Shown here one piece after another: positions 7,405 to 15,941 of a stretch of 33,835 nucleotides of DNA. Numbering within the stretch: position 1 is the stretch's first letter; the number at the start of each line of letters is the position of its first letter. The notes beneath the pieces are model-generated. The model was given only the letters and a program-made list of their open reading frames with translations. It was not told the origin of the DNA and searched no databases. The position numbers and the translations under genes are program-made. Source of the stretch: Sphingobacteriaceae bacterium (GTDB lineage: Bacteria > Bacteroidota > Bacteroidia > B-17B0 > Aurantibacillaceae); the NCBI GenBank assembly GCA_023251695.1, contig JAHEYE010000026.1, positions 1 through 33,835 on the forward strand, read 5' to 3'.

Positions 7405-8894
7405 TAGTTAATCCGCTTTTGTATTACAAAAATAAGTAATGGAATTGAAAGTACGTAGCCAAAAATAAAATATGAAAAATGTGCCATTGGAATAACGAAC
7501 ATGAAAGGGAGTATATTAGCCAGTACCATGCAATAACAAAATAAATATAAACCCGAAAAACCATCTGCCTTTCTTTTTCTATAATAGAAAAATGGAAAAC
7601 CGGCCAATATTAAAAAAAGAAAAAGGTACTGCGATAATGATAATAGTTTTAGTGCTTTTGAAAATATGTTTGAGTTTTCAAAATCGGCCCCCGGCCAGTC
7701 CTGACAAACATTTCTGAAAAGATAATTTTTCAGGCGTTTAAGTGGACTATAAAAGTAGTAATAACCCTTCCGGTCAGTTCTGAATTTAGCAGCTAAACGG
7801 CTCGAAGTCTCTGCTATTTTATTTTCGATAGAGTCTTGTTCTTTGTGGGAAAGACTGTCTTTATACGAATAAATAATGTCTGTTCGTAAAGCTAGAAGTG
7901 TATCTTTTGTGAGACCTGCATAGAAAATGGATTCGTCAAATTTATGGTCGTTTAATTTACTGCCAGACCACGTGAACCAAGAAAAATCAGACTCTTTAAA
8001 GTACCAGGCGTTCTCTCCACCCCAGGCAAAAATAAGTTCCCGCAATTTGGTAAGCGAGTATTTAGTGGAGCTTTTGTAGCCATATTCAGCATTTTTTGAA
8101 TCGCCGCCTGGCACAAAGGAAGTTTGTAAGGGAACAAATGCATGCAACGACATATAGTTTCTGGTGATCCACATGCCTTCAAATACCGAAAGTGGTAGAA
8201 TAAAAATAAACAGACTGATTAAAATACTCTTAAGATCTTTATTTGATTTTTTACCGTACATATAAATGAAAAGTATAACAACCGGCAAGTAGAAAAAGCA
8301 AAATCCGCGCAAAAGAATCAGCCAGGCAAGAAAAAACCCAGAGTGTAAAATATACTTTGACTGATGTTTGGTAATATAAAGATAAAAGTAGTAGAAGAAA
8401 AAGATCAGACAAGATGAACCTAAGGAGTTGGTGTGCAAAGTCCAGTCGTAATGCCAGAAATAAGGAACGAAATTTATGAGAAGAAAACCCAGAACGAAGG
8501 CCCAACGTTTTTTTGTGAGTTGATAAAGCAGTAAGCTAAAAACATAGCTTGCAATAACAGCCATAAGCAAAATAAAAGCGCCTAAACAAATAGTAGCTGC
8601 TTTTTCACTTAAAACAACCCTAAAAACTATATAAGGAAAAATAAAACCGGGCAAACGGCCTGCATAAGGTTCGACGCTGCTTCCCATTGCGTAAACGCCT
8701 TTGTCGATTAAATTATCAATCGGACTTAGGTATTCAATGTGATCTGCGGATTTAATAAAGGGTCCGGAGAATTTTCGTTTTGGATTATTATCCGGTAAAA
8801 TAAAAAGAAAATACAGAATTAATTTAACACAGAGCGCAAGAACCAGCCACTTAAAAGGTTTTGTAAAATTTAATTGGTTGAATGCCTCGGCCAT
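7404..8894 (-). CDS. Polytopic membrane protein, probable GT-C/PMT-like (lipid-linked sugar) glycosyltransferase
   Basis: 496 residues with about ten or more hydrophobic segments, a first extracytoplasmic loop carrying acidic residues (SADHIEYLSPIDNL) followed by EPYAGRLPGF, and a large soluble segment at about residues 260-400 before the last helices. Acidic residues in the first loop plus this topology resemble GT-C transferases such as the ArnT/PMT group, which use polyprenyl-phosphate sugars at the outer face of the membrane. The neighbouring Dpm1-like GT2 could make such a donor, which supports the call. No specific substrate can be read. It begins 4 bases after the GT2 gene and its stop overlaps the next start. 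Confidence 0.6.
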   Translation of the reverse strand: MAEAFNQLNFTKPFKWLVLALCVKLILYFLFILPDNNPKRKFSGPFIKSADHIEYLSPIDNLIDKGVYAMGSSVEPYAGRLPGFIFPYIVFRVVLSEKAATICLGAFILLMAVIASYVFSLLLYQLTKKRWAFVLGFLLINFVPYFWHYDWTLHTNSLGSSCLIFFFYYFYLYITKHQSKYILHSGFFLAWLILLRGFCFFYLPVVILFIYMYGKKSNKDLKSILISLFIFILPLSVFEGMWITRNYMSLHAFVPLQTSFVPGGDSKNAEYGYKSSTKYSLTKLRELIFAWGGENAWYFKESDFSWFTWSGSKLNDHKFDESIFYAGLTKDTLLALRTDIIYSYKDSLSHKEQDSIENKIAETSSRLAAKFRTDRKGYYYFYSPLKRLKNYLFRNVCQDWPGADFENSNIFSKALKLLSLSQYLFLFLILAGFPFFYYRKRKADGFSGLYLFCYCMVLANILPFMFVIPMAHFSYFIFGYVLSIPLLIFVIQKRIN

Positions 8895-8898
8895 TAAA

Positions 8899-9621
8899 TT
8901 ATTTTTTCTTAAACAATAAGAAACGGAAATAAGCCATTGTGGTTTTGAAGACCTTCATTTTTGATTTACCAACACGGTTCTTCGACTTAAGTAACATGGG
9001 CACCTCAACGATCTTTGCATTTTGTTTTATGGCTTTCACTAAAACTTCAAGCATGCAAATAAAACCGTATTCAGTAATAATAGCAGGGTAATTCTTTTTA
9101 ATTTTATCCAACAGGCTTACATTATATACTCTGTAAAAGGAACTCAGTGTAAGAACTTTAAGGTCGAATAAAAAACGGAACATTAAATTAGCAACGGCCG
9201 ACATAAATTTGCGGAAGAAGGAAGTAGAATCAAATCCACCACCTTGCGCATAAACTGAAGCCAGAACCAAATCATATCCCATTCTATTAATACCAAGCAT
9301 ATGTGTCAGAATAGCAATATCAGAAGTACAATCAGCTTCCATTGTAATCACAATATCGTTCTCAATATTTTTACTGTTAACAAGAACCCATTCGAAGCCT
9401 GTGTTAAAAGCATAACCCGGGCCTCGATTAACGCCATCACCTAAAATTGTGAAATTTGTATTGGAGAAATGTGATTTTAAAAGTTCAATTGTTTTATCCG
9501 TAGAACCATCGTCAGAAAAAACAAACATCTTTTCTTCATTGGGCAAAACCGTGCTCAGCTCGCGGTGTAAATTCGCAACGTTACCTTCTTCATTAAATAT
9601 GGGAATAAGGATATAGATCAT
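8899..9621 (-). CDS. Family 2 glycosyltransferase, dolichyl/polyprenyl-phosphate sugar synthase-like
   Basis: 240 residues. A GT-A fold is indicated by IPIFNEEGNV at the start, DDGSTD at 37-42 (nucleotide binding) and the acidic E95-A-D97 at the DxD position. RGPGYAFNTGFEW and the late VGKSKMK segment are typical of Dpm1-like enzymes that move a sugar from a nucleotide donor to a polyprenyl phosphate on the cytoplasmic face. It lacks the C-terminal membrane helices of the GtrB type. It lies 3 bases after the epimerase and 4 bases before the GT-C-like protein, which could use its product. The sugar is unknown. Confidence 0.8.
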   Translation of the reverse strand: MIYILIPIFNEEGNVANLHRELSTVLPNEEKMFVFSDDGSTDKTIELLKSHFSNTNFTILGDGVNRGPGYAFNTGFEWVLVNSKNIENDIVITMEADCTSDIAILTHMLGINRMGYDLVLASVYAQGGGFDSTSFFRKFMSAVANLMFRFLFDLKVLTLSSFYRVYNVSLLDKIKKNYPAIITEYGFICMLEVLVKAIKQNAKIVEVPMLLKSKNRVGKSKMKVFKTTMAYFRFLLFKKK

Positions 9622-9624
9622 CTA

Positions 9625-10602
9625 TTACTTACCCTTTTTCATTTCAGCGATGGTGAGTTTAACGGCTTCTTCCAACTTTACTTTTGGTGCATAGCCTAAA
9701 ATGCGCTTTGCTTTTTGTAAATCAGGAATACGGCGCATAATATCTTTGTATTTACCAAACACGTCACTCATCGGAACGAATTTTATTTTTAATTCTTTTC
9801 CGGTGTTCGCGAACTTATGAATGAGCTTTGCTGTATCGAGTACACTTAACTCTTCATCATTTCCGATATTAATAATTTCGCCAATGGCTTTTTCATTGTC
9901 GATTGCTAATGATGTTCCGGCCACTAAATCCGTCACAAATCCCATTGAACGGGTTTGCGAACCATCACCATGTACAACAACTTCTTCATCATTTAAAATT
10001 GCGCGTAAGAAAATCGGAACGTGTCCGCCGCTCCATGCAAAACTTGAACGCGGACTGAAGCCTCCGAAAAAGCGGATGACAACTACAGGCACACCAAAAT
10101 CATGGTAGTAAGCAAAACACATTTGCTCTCCATATAATTTCGATACAGCGTAACTCCAGCGCTTGATCATACTCGGACCTAATAACAAATCTCCGTCTTC
10201 GTTTAAAGGTAAATCAGGAGACATGCCATACACATCACTTGTGGAAGCAAACACCACTTTACAGCCCCACATTTTTGCCACTTTCAAAATATTCTCGGTT
10301 CCTTCAGCGTTTACGCTAAGTGTCGGATAAGAAATATCTTTTTCGCCAATTTTTTTAACGGCTGCTAAATGCACAATGGTGTCAATATCCTTTGCTAAAA
10401 TTTTTAGGGTTTCGAAATCCAGAATATCAACTTTGTAAAATTTGAAATTCGGATTGCTCATGTTGTGTTCGATGTTGATGGTCTTGCCATAAGCAAGATT
10501 ATCAATACCAATAACTTTATAATTCTTCGCCAGTAAATCATCCAGTAGATGCGAGCCGATCATACCGGCCACACCGGTCATTAAAATAGTTTTTTGCGCC
10601 AT
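9625..10602 (-). CDS. NAD-dependent nucleotide-sugar epimerase/dehydratase (extended SDR)
   Basis: 325 residues. The Rossmann glycine motif is GVAGMIG (G10, G13, G16). The active site has S120/T121/S122 and Y151-x3-K155 (YAVSK). The segment GDGSQTRSMGFVTDLVAG is the substrate-side signature of GalE/UDP-glucuronate decarboxylase-like enzymes acting on UDP-sugars. Although it lies 7 bases after kbl, it does not resemble SDR-type threonine dehydrogenase, the enzyme expected next to kbl. It probably supplies a sugar for the two downstream transferases; epimerase versus decarboxylase cannot be decided by eye. Confidence 0.85.
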   Translation of the reverse strand: MAQKTILMTGVAGMIGSHLLDDLLAKNYKVIGIDNLAYGKTINIEHNMSNPNFKFYKVDILDFETLKILAKDIDTIVHLAAVKKIGEKDISYPTLSVNAEGTENILKVAKMWGCKVVFASTSDVYGMSPDLPLNEDGDLLLGPSMIKRWSYAVSKLYGEQMCFAYYHDFGVPVVVIRFFGGFSPRSSFAWSGGHVPIFLRAILNDEEVVVHGDGSQTRSMGFVTDLVAGTSLAIDNEKAIGEIINIGNDEELSVLDTAKLIHKFANTGKELKIKFVPMSDVFGKYKDIMRRIPDLQKAKRILGYAPKVKLEEAVKLTIAEMKKGK

Positions 10603-10609
10603 AAAATAC

Positions 10610-11812
10610 TTAACTCACTTTTTGTTTAATTACACCTAATTCTTTACCCACTTTCGCAAATGCAGCGATTGCTTTATCCAAATGTTCTTTTTCGTGCGCG
10701 GCCGATAATTGTACGCGGATACGTGCTTGTCCTTTAGGGACCACTGGAAAAAAGAATCCAATCACATAAATTCCTTCCTGCAATAATTTGTCGGCGAAGG
10801 TTTGCGATAATTTTGCATCGTATAACATTACAGGTACAATTGCCGAATCTCCGTCTTTAATTTCCAAACCAACTTCTTTAATTCCTTTTTTAAAATAATT
10901 GATATTCCATTCTAATTTATCGCGTAACTCAGTTGTTTGGGATAAAAGATCAAACACTGCAATACTTGCGCCCACAATACTTGGTGCCAGAGAATTTGAA
11001 AATAAATACGGACGCGAACGCTGTCTTAATATTTCAATAACTTCTTTTTTTCCTGTAGTAAATCCGCCCATAGCACCGCCTAAAGCTTTACCTAAAGTAC
11101 CGGTGATAATATCAACGCGATTCATTACATTTTTTAATTCAACTGTACCGCGACCGGTTTTTCCAATGAAACCTGAAGCATGGCTTTCATCCACCATCAC
11201 TAATGCGTTATATTTATCAGCTAAATCACAAATTTTATCTAAGGGTGCAACATAACCATCCATGCTAAAAACACCATCGGTAACAATAATTTTAAAACGT
11301 TGCGCTTGTGCTTTTTTCAATTGCTCTTCCAAATCGGCCATGTCGCTGTTTTTGTAACGGTAACGTTGTGCTTTACACAAACGCACCCCATCAATGATAG
11401 AAGCATGATTTAATTCATCAGAGATAATTGCATCTTCTTCACCAAACAAAGGTTCGAAAACACCGCCGTTAGCATCGAAACATGCCGCGTATAAAATTGT
11501 GTCTTCCTGTCCGAGAAATGTGGCTATTTTTTGTTCTAATGTTTTGTGAATATCCTGCGTACCGCAAATAAAACGGACGCTGCTCATGCCATACCCATGA
11601 GAATCTAAAGCTTTTTTAGCACCTTCAATAACTTTCGGGTGCGATGATAATCCTAAATAATTATTAGCACAAAAAATAATTACTTCTTTGCCGTCTTTTA
11701 CTTTTACAACAGCGTTTTGCGGGGTGGTAATAACGCGTTCACGCTTAAATATACCGTTCGATTCGATCTCGTTCAGTTGGTTTTGTAAGTGATCTTTAAA
11801 TGTTCCGTACAT
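10610..11812 (-). CDS. kbl: 2-amino-3-ketobutyrate CoA ligase (glycine C-acetyltransferase)
   Basis: PLP enzyme of the alpha-oxoamine synthase family converting 2-amino-3-oxobutyrate plus CoA to glycine and acetyl-CoA, the second step of threonine breakdown. I use the ATG at 11812 (400 residues), which gives MYGTFKDHL as in other Kbl proteins; an in-frame ATG 42 bases upstream would add a hydrophobic 14-residue tail. Motifs: FCANNYLGL, SVRFICGTQDIHK, VDESHASGF and the PLP lysine K242 in TGTLGKALGG. Similarity to E. coli Kbl runs end to end, including FFPVVPKGQARIR. It heads a five-gene run with glycan genes. TATTTTTA on the - strand (11834-11827) is a weak -7 candidate. Confidence 0.95.
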   Translation of the reverse strand: MYGTFKDHLQNQLNEIESNGIFKRERVITTPQNAVVKVKDGKEVIIFCANNYLGLSSHPKVIEGAKKALDSHGYGMSSVRFICGTQDIHKTLEQKIATFLGQEDTILYAACFDANGGVFEPLFGEEDAIISDELNHASIIDGVRLCKAQRYRYKNSDMADLEEQLKKAQAQRFKIIVTDGVFSMDGYVAPLDKICDLADKYNALVMVDESHASGFIGKTGRGTVELKNVMNRVDIITGTLGKALGGAMGGFTTGKKEVIEILRQRSRPYLFSNSLAPSIVGASIAVFDLLSQTTELRDKLEWNINYFKKGIKEVGLEIKDGDSAIVPVMLYDAKLSQTFADKLLQEGIYVIGFFFPVVPKGQARIRVQLSAAHEKEHLDKAIAAFAKVGKELGVIKQKVS

Positions 11813-11873
11813 GCGTAAAATTTTCCTAAAAATACTAAAAAATACCGTTAACATTTGGGATAATTACAGCCAT

Positions 11874-11900
11874 TTTGAGAGATAAAATTGAATATATTTG
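11874..11900 (+). promoter_or_regulatory. Candidate promoter of the VOC gene (TTTG, TATATTTG)
   Basis: TATATTTG at 11893-11900 is an exact TAnnTTTG -7 element; TTTG at 11874-11877 is a possible -33 element, with a short 15-base spacer. It overlaps the upstream TTG (11888), so translation is more likely to begin at the ATG at 11909, eight bases after the element. Confidence 0.45.
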
Positions 11901-11908
11901 CCCTTAAT

Positions 11909-12970
11909 ATGAGTCAATACTTTATAGCAGGAATCCAGCAGGTTGGCATTGGCGTTCCCAATGTACACGATGGATTTAAGTGGTACCGACAGCATTTTGG
12001 AATGGATATTCCCATTTTTGAGGAGGCTGCAGAGGCTAATTTAATGTTGCCTTATACGGGTGGAAAACCGCATAAAAGACACGCTATTTTGGCTATAAAT
12101 CTGAAAGGCGGAGGCGGTTTTGAGATATGGCAATATACCAGTCGTACCCCGCAGCCTGCTAATTTCGAGGCGCATTTAGGTGATTTAGGCCTTTTTGTTG
12201 CTAAAATTAAGAGTGAAAATATTCAGGCAAGTTATGATTTTCTGAAGGGAAAAAGCGTTGAAATGCTTTCAGGTATTGTCACATCACCCAATAACGAAAA
12301 ACATTTTTTCATTAAGGATTTATATGGTAACATTTTTGAAATTGTAGAAGGAAAAGATTGGTTTGGCAAAGGACTTAAAACTACAGGCGGTCCGGTTGGA
12401 ATGATTATCGGCACAAGCAATATTGAAAAATCGAAAAAATTCTATTCTGAAATTTTAGGTTATGATAAAGTGCTTTATGATAAAGAGGGAGAGTTTGAAG
12501 ATTTTAAAAGTTTACCGGGCGGAAATGTAAAATGCCGTCGGATTTTATTAACGCATTCAAAAAAACGCACAGCAAGTTTTGCTGAGATGTTTGGTTCGAG
12601 TTATATCGAATTAGTGCAGGCCTATAATTACACGCCGCGAAAAATTTTCGAAAACCGTTTTTGGGGCGATTTGGGGTTTATTCATATGTGTTTTGATATA
12701 AGAAACATGCAAGGCTTAAAGGAAGCTTGCGAAAAACACGGACATCCATTTACAGTTGATGGAGGTGCCGGTTTTGAAATGGGAGAAGCAGCCGGCCATT
12801 TTACCTATATAGAAGACCCCGACGGAACGCTGATAGAATTTGTGGAAACCAAGAAAATCCCAATTATGAAAAAATGGGGCTGGTATCTCGATTTGCGTAA
12901 ACGTGCTCCCGAAAAGCCGGTTCCCGCGTGGATGCTGAAGACTTTAAAAATGAATAGAGTCAAAGATTAA
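11909..12970 (+). CDS. Two-domain VOC (glyoxalase/dioxygenase superfamily) protein
   Basis: 353 residues from the ATG at 11909; a TTG at 11888 would add seven residues but lies over the promoter. There are two vicinal-oxygen-chelate domains, about 7-150 and 158-330. The second keeps plausible metal ligands: Glu in SYIELVQA, His in GFIHMCFD and Glu in DPDGTLIEFVE. The first has FEIWQ and NIFEIVEG glutamates but a non-His residue where the usual histidines sit (GIQQVGIGV, GLFVAKI), so it may be structural. Size suggests a 4-hydroxyphenylpyruvate dioxygenase, but the HPPD C-terminal signature is missing. The reaction is unknown. Transcribed divergently from kbl; a weak hairpin terminator follows. 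Confidence 0.75.
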   Translation: MSQYFIAGIQQVGIGVPNVHDGFKWYRQHFGMDIPIFEEAAEANLMLPYTGGKPHKRHAILAINLKGGGGFEIWQYTSRTPQPANFEAHLGDLGLFVAKIKSENIQASYDFLKGKSVEMLSGIVTSPNNEKHFFIKDLYGNIFEIVEGKDWFGKGLKTTGGPVGMIIGTSNIEKSKKFYSEILGYDKVLYDKEGEFEDFKSLPGGNVKCRRILLTHSKKRTASFAEMFGSSYIELVQAYNYTPRKIFENRFWGDLGFIHMCFDIRNMQGLKEACEKHGHPFTVDGGAGFEMGEAAGHFTYIEDPDGTLIEFVETKKIPIMKKWGWYLDLRKRAPEKPVPAWMLKTLKMNRVKD

Positions 12971-12983
12971 CTGCCTTAATATT

Positions 12984-13022
12984 CAAAAACCCCTGCGAAA
13001 CGTCTCTCACAAGGGCTTTTTT
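12984..13022 (+). terminator. Possible rho-independent terminator after the VOC gene
   Basis: AAAAACCCCT pairs imperfectly with AGGGCTTTTT (one C-C mismatch) over a loop of about 17 bases, ending in a T-run. Weak stem but well placed. Confidence 0.4.
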
Positions 13023-13150
13023 AGATTTTAGGTAACATGAATAAACCTTTGTAAAATTCGGCTATTTTAAGCGTTTTCTTTTCACCCAAACAGGGGTATT
13101 TTAAAAGCTGAATAATTCCTTTATCTTGTGTAAAAATTAGATGATCCCCA

Positions 13151-15844
13151 ATGAGAAATAAAATTGTAATTGGTATTTTAACCATTGTGATGGTGGCTTG
13201 TACTGCCAGTAAAAAAAATCAGACATCAACAGTTAAAACAAAAGTAGTGGATGAACCTGCTATTAATTTGGATACGATCCGTGTTGTAGCAAATGAAACA
13301 CCAAAGAAAAAAATTTACCGCGGATCTAACCCTCTTATCAATGATATTACGCATACCAAACTTGAGGTCAGTTTCGATTGGCAAAACTCCCGTCTGAAAG
13401 GTAAAGCAACAATTTTTGCAAAACCCTATTTCTATCCAACAAACGTATTGTATCTGAATGCACGCGGTTTTGATATTACGGGAATAAAAGTAGGCGTTGA
13501 AACAGTAACAACATCAAGTCGTACTGTGAAGGGAAAGAAAACGGAAATAACTGAAAGCTCTTTGGGTGAAGGCAGAAAAGCAATTTATTTCTATCAGAAC
13601 GATTCTCTTAAAATAAATTTAGGTCGTGAATTAAAATCTTCAGAAAGTTATTATGTGGAGATTGAATACATTGCTAAACCTAACGAATTAGCGAAAGGCG
13701 GCAGCGATGCGATTTCTGATGACAAAGGATTATACTTTATTAACCCAACCGGAAAAGACCCGAACAAAATGCCACAGATTTGGACGCAAGGCGAAACACA
13801 AAGCAACTCGGCATGGTTCCCCTGTATAGATAGTCCGAACGAAAAAATGACTTCTGAAATTTACATGACCGTTGATGATAAATACACAACGCTCTCGAAT
13901 GGTTTATTGAAAGATTCGAAAAAGAATGCTGACGGTACACGCACCGATCATTGGAGTTTAGAGCAGGCACACTCGGCTTATTTGGTAATGATGGGTGTTG
14001 GCGAATTTAAAAAAGTGACAGATGAACCCTGGAAAGGAAAAGAGATTAGTTATTACGTAGAGAAAGAATTTGAACCACATGCAAAAGCGATTTTCGGCAA
14101 CACCAAAGAGATGATTGATTTTTATTCGAATAAACTGGGTGTTGATTACCCATGGCCGAAATACTCGCAAATTGTGGTGCGCGATTATGTGAGCGGCGCG
14201 ATGGAAAATACCAGCGCAACTTTACATGGAGACTTCATGGTTTATCAGAATCAGCGCGAAATGATCGACGGTAAAAGAGGAGAAGATGTGATTGCGCATG
14301 AATTATTCCACCAATGGTTCGGGGATTTAGTGACTGCAGAAAGCTGGAGTAATTTACCACTCAATGAATCATTCGCAACTTATGGCGAATATTTATGGGA
14401 AGAATATAAATACGGTAGAGATGCAGCCGACGATCATCATGCGGGTTCACGCTTCGGTTATTTTTCTTCTGCGGAGCGGAAAGAAGTAGATTTGGTGCGT
14501 TTTGATTATGTTCACCGCGAAGATATGTTTGACGCCTTTAGTTACAATAAGGGCGGACAAGTTTTACACATGCTGCGCAAAGTTGTGGGCGATGATGCGT
14601 TCTTTGCTTCCCTGAAATTATATTTGGAAACACGCAAATTTAAGAGCGGCGAAATTCATGATTTGCGCCTGGCATTTGAAGAAACAACCGGTAAAGATTT
14701 AAATTGGTTCTTTAACGAATGGTTTTTAGCAAAAGGCCATCCGGTTTTAAATGTGACTAAAACTTACGATGATGCAACTAAGAAATTAAGCGTAACTGTA
14801 ATTCAAAAACAAGATTTTAAAGAAAAGCCATTGTATACATTACCAATTAATATTGATATTTATGCAGGCGGAAAAGTGGACAGACAATTAATCCGGATTG
14901 ATGAAGCTGCTCAAACATTTACTTTTGATTGTGCAACAAAACCAAATCTGGTGAATTTCGACGGCGAGCGTCAATTACTTGCCACAGTTAATTACGAAAA
15001 AACAAAAGATGAATATTTGTTTCAGTCGGCCAACGCGCCTTTGTGGGGCGATAGGGATGAAGCTCTGACTTATTTTTCAAAAAAATTATCGGATAAAGAT
15101 ATTTATGAGGCGGTAAAGAAAATCGCGCAAAGCGACAAATGGAAGGGATTACGGCAAGATGCAATTTCGTATTTGGGTGATAATGCGAAAGGAACGGAAG
15201 AAGATCTGAAAAGTATGTTGGTGAACATCGCGAATAACGATGCCGTTACCAAAGTGAGGGCAGAAGCCATTCATGCTTTGTCATTACACTTTAAGGGTGA
15301 CGATTTAAACACCTTGTATGAAAAAGGTTTAAGCGAACAATCTTATGCTATTAATGCTGAGTGTTTGGAAGCAATGACTAAAGTAAATCCGACAGTAGCT
15401 TTACAAAAAGCAAAATCATTGGAAAATGAAACCGGTAAAAAAGTAATATATGCCATTGCGAATTTATATTCGCATCATGGCAACGATGATAACGCTGCTT
15501 TCTTTGCGGGTGCACGGAAACAATTTAACGGTTTTGAATTATTAGGATTTGGCAGCATGTATGGTAATTTTTTAAAGCGATGTACAAAACCGGAGACAGC
15601 CATTGCGGGCGCGAACGACTTGGCGGGCATGGCGGCTAGCGGTGGGAAATATGTGCGATATGGCGCCTTACGCGTTTTAAAAACTAGTCTGGTTGAAAAT
15701 TACGAAAGCCGCGAAAGCAAACTAAAATCAAGTATCGAAACTGCTAAAAAAGAAAACAAAGATGTTACTGCAATGAATGCTGAATTAAAAACGGTTTCTG
15801 AGACCAAAACTAAACTGACTGAGATTTATAATTCGGTGAAGTAG
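13151..15844 (+). CDS. M1 family zinc aminopeptidase, lipoprotein
   Basis: 897 residues. A lipoprotein signal ends in VMVAC, so it is probably anchored in a membrane facing the periplasm or outside. The gluzincin core is complete: substrate motif G349-A-M-E-N353, zinc motif H383-E-L-F-H387 with E406 in NESFA as third ligand 18 residues on, giving HEXXH-x18-E. The N-terminal beta domain covers about 50-260 and the catalytic domain about 260-530. The C-terminal part (about 640-870) is helical and repeat-like, as in HEAT-type tails of larger M1 enzymes. It removes N-terminal amino acids from peptides, probably for nutrition. No clear TAnnTTTG promoter is seen in the 180-base gap upstream. Confidence 0.93.
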   Translation: MRNKIVIGILTIVMVACTASKKNQTSTVKTKVVDEPAINLDTIRVVANETPKKKIYRGSNPLINDITHTKLEVSFDWQNSRLKGKATIFAKPYFYPTNVLYLNARGFDITGIKVGVETVTTSSRTVKGKKTEITESSLGEGRKAIYFYQNDSLKINLGRELKSSESYYVEIEYIAKPNELAKGGSDAISDDKGLYFINPTGKDPNKMPQIWTQGETQSNSAWFPCIDSPNEKMTSEIYMTVDDKYTTLSNGLLKDSKKNADGTRTDHWSLEQAHSAYLVMMGVGEFKKVTDEPWKGKEISYYVEKEFEPHAKAIFGNTKEMIDFYSNKLGVDYPWPKYSQIVVRDYVSGAMENTSATLHGDFMVYQNQREMIDGKRGEDVIAHELFHQWFGDLVTAESWSNLPLNESFATYGEYLWEEYKYGRDAADDHHAGSRFGYFSSAERKEVDLVRFDYVHREDMFDAFSYNKGGQVLHMLRKVVGDDAFFASLKLYLETRKFKSGEIHDLRLAFEETTGKDLNWFFNEWFLAKGHPVLNVTKTYDDATKKLSVTVIQKQDFKEKPLYTLPINIDIYAGGKVDRQLIRIDEAAQTFTFDCATKPNLVNFDGERQLLATVNYEKTKDEYLFQSANAPLWGDRDEALTYFSKKLSDKDIYEAVKKIAQSDKWKGLRQDAISYLGDNAKGTEEDLKSMLVNIANNDAVTKVRAEAIHALSLHFKGDDLNTLYEKGLSEQSYAINAECLEAMTKVNPTVALQKAKSLENETGKKVIYAIANLYSHHGNDDNAAFFAGARKQFNGFELLGFGSMYGNFLKRCTKPETAIAGANDLAGMAASGGKYVRYGALRVLKTSLVENYESRESKLKSSIETAKKENKDVTAMNAELKTVSETKTKLTEIYNSVK

Positions 15845-15941
15845 TTTTACACTTTAAATATGTTGTCACTGATTACAAGCTCGGATGAACAGGGTTGTCC
15901 TTAGGTGTCCGCTTAATTATTGATAAATTAAGTTTATTTTT

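Noticed and set aside
9625..10602. SDR next to kbl as SDR-type L-threonine dehydrogenase
   Set aside because: Sequence has the GDGSQTRSMGFVTDLV signature of UDP-sugar enzymes and lacks TDH-like blocks.
10610..11812. kbl product as serine palmitoyltransferase (sphingolipid synthesis)
   Set aside because: Residue-by-residue resemblance to E. coli Kbl along the full length, including SVRFICGTQD and PVVPKGQARIR, is much stronger.
11888..12970. VOC gene as 4-hydroxyphenylpyruvate dioxygenase
   Set aside because: Length fits, but the C-terminal HPPD helix signature and the standard metal-binding pattern are missing.
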